The notes under the pieces are model-generated. The model was not told the DNA's origin, searched no databases, and saw nothing but the letters and a program-made list of their open reading frames with translations. From Arenibacter troitsensis (GTDB lineage: Bacteria; Bacteroidota; Bacteroidia; Flavobacteriales; Flavobacteriaceae): a stretch of DNA of 64,000 nt. Where the stretch lies: assembly GCF_900177645.1 (NCBI RefSeq), contig NZ_FXAO01000001.1, positions 310,001 through 374,000 on the forward strand. Reading direction: 5' to 3'. The first letter of the stretch is position 1. Each line of letters opens with the position of its first letter. Below, in pieces: positions 63,541 to 64,000 of this stretch. Position numbers and translations under genes: made by a program.

Positions 63541-64000
63541 TTATTCCTTGTTGTCCTTTTTAAAAATATTACCAATGCCCTTGCCAATCTTTTGTATGGT
63601 TTCAATTCCTTTGTTGAGCGGTTCAGGGTTGATCTGATCATATCGCTTGCTTCCAAAACTCTGAACGAACTGGTGGGGATAAATGATAAGTCGACTATTA
63701 TTGGGGAAGTGTTTTTCCATTTTCGAGGGGAGATTTTCGAGCATAACCATATAAGATGCGGCGCCTTCACGGGCAGAAACCAAAATAAATAGATCATTTT
63801 CCCTTACGTTTTTTGAGAGATCCTGGAAATCTTCCCAATCACTGAAAAGACTAGAAGTAATTGTAGCCGATATTTTAGAATCTTTAACCAACTTTTTAAT
63901 TGATTTTAAGGTAGATGCATTGCAGTACAGCTGTATAGAAATGCTTAATTCTTGGGCCAATTTAGCCATCTTGCCAAACCAAAGTTCAAAGCCGTTCTCA
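63541..64000 (-). CDS. Probable cation:proton antiporter, C-terminal cytoplasmic domain (partial)
   Basis: The minus-strand frame is open to the window edge, so the N-terminal part is outside. The visible 152 residues start ENGFELWFGKMAKLAQEL and continue as a soluble alpha/beta domain (TSSLFSDWEDFQDLS, ENDLFILVSAREG, NNSRLIIYPHQ). This matches the C-terminal universal-stress-like tail of CPA2-type Na+/K+:H+ antiporters of Flavobacteriaceae. No membrane segment is visible here, so the family call depends on that tail alone. Confidence 0.55.
   Translation of the reverse strand, partial: ENGFELWFGKMAKLAQELSISIQLYCNASTLKSIKKLVKDSKISATITSSLFSDWEDFQDLSKNVRENDLFILVSAREGAASYMVMLENLPSKMEKHFPNNSRLIIYPHQFVQSFGSKRYDQINPEPLNKGIETIQKIGKGIGNIFKKDNKE

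Noticed and set aside
53038-64000. An integrative element bounded by a repeated tRNA 3' end
   Set aside because: I looked for a second copy of the tRNA-Arg 3' end downstream and saw none in the window; no integrase gene is present.
1-64000. CRISPR array or rRNA operon
   Set aside because: No regularly spaced repeats of 25-40 nt and no rRNA-like sequence were seen on either strand.

Overview
The window is bacterial chromosome from a gliding-type marine Flavobacteriaceae (Bacteroidetes; Maribacter/Zobellia/Arenibacter-like, genus not resolved). The evidence is gldA, gldB and gldC, the Bacteroidetes promoter element TAnnTTTG, many TTG/GTG starts with weak Shine-Dalgarno sequences, a dcw cluster without murF or ddl, and SusD-free accessory lipoproteins typical of the phylum. 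The DNA is AT-rich throughout.

Region by region: 1-6.4 kb carries the end of nadK and then an envelope block (DUF6089 protein, uppS, bamA, two OmpH/Skp-like chaperones) closed by a strong terminator. 6.7-12 kb holds a large heme-binding PVC-type lipoprotein, an exported alpha/beta hydrolase and a mercaptopyruvate sulfurtransferase. 12-15.3 kb has a lone BLUF photoreceptor and a translationally coupled molybdate operon (modA, Mop-like protein, modB, modC). gldA lies convergent to it. 16.5-20.8 kb is an aromatic amino acid operon (prephenate dehydratase, aminotransferase, prephenate dehydrogenase, DAHP synthase-chorismate mutase). It is preceded by a Phe/Tyr-rich leader peptide and a complete attenuator. 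21-31 kb is housekeeping (GIN-domain protein, rsgA-dtd-mazG-like, aroA, queA, rlmN, polyprenyl synthase, dnaG). 31-36 kb has an orphan NarL-type regulator, nadE, gldB-gldC, the EngB GTPase and a hydrolase. 36.4-52 kb is the division and cell-wall cluster mraZ-rsmH-ftsL-ftsI-murE-mraY-murD-ftsW-murG-murC-ftsQ-ftsA-ftsZ, with a three-repeat MraZ operator upstream.

After a YqeY-like gene the character changes at a tRNA-Arg(UCG) gene (52.96 kb). A small GIY-YIG nuclease gene plus a GC-rich hairpin sits between a 22-bp copy of the tRNA 5' end and the intact tRNA, which looks like a tRNA-targeting insertion that rebuilt its target. The remaining 11 kb is accessory and decaying: a broken HTH gene, a broken surface-repeat gene with a 22-nt homopolymer, two tandem TIG/kelch-like lipoproteins, an unknown lipoprotein, a receptor-L-domain lipoprotein split by one in-frame stop, dispersed GC-rich hairpin repeats and a tandem intergenic repeat. 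The window ends inside a probable cation:proton antiporter.

The most notable observations are the pheA attenuator, the GIY-YIG/tRNA element, the A19-U56 elbow swap in the tRNA, the poly-G tract, the MraZ operator, the zinc-ligand-free primase and the response regulator with Glu in place of the phospho-acceptor Asp.
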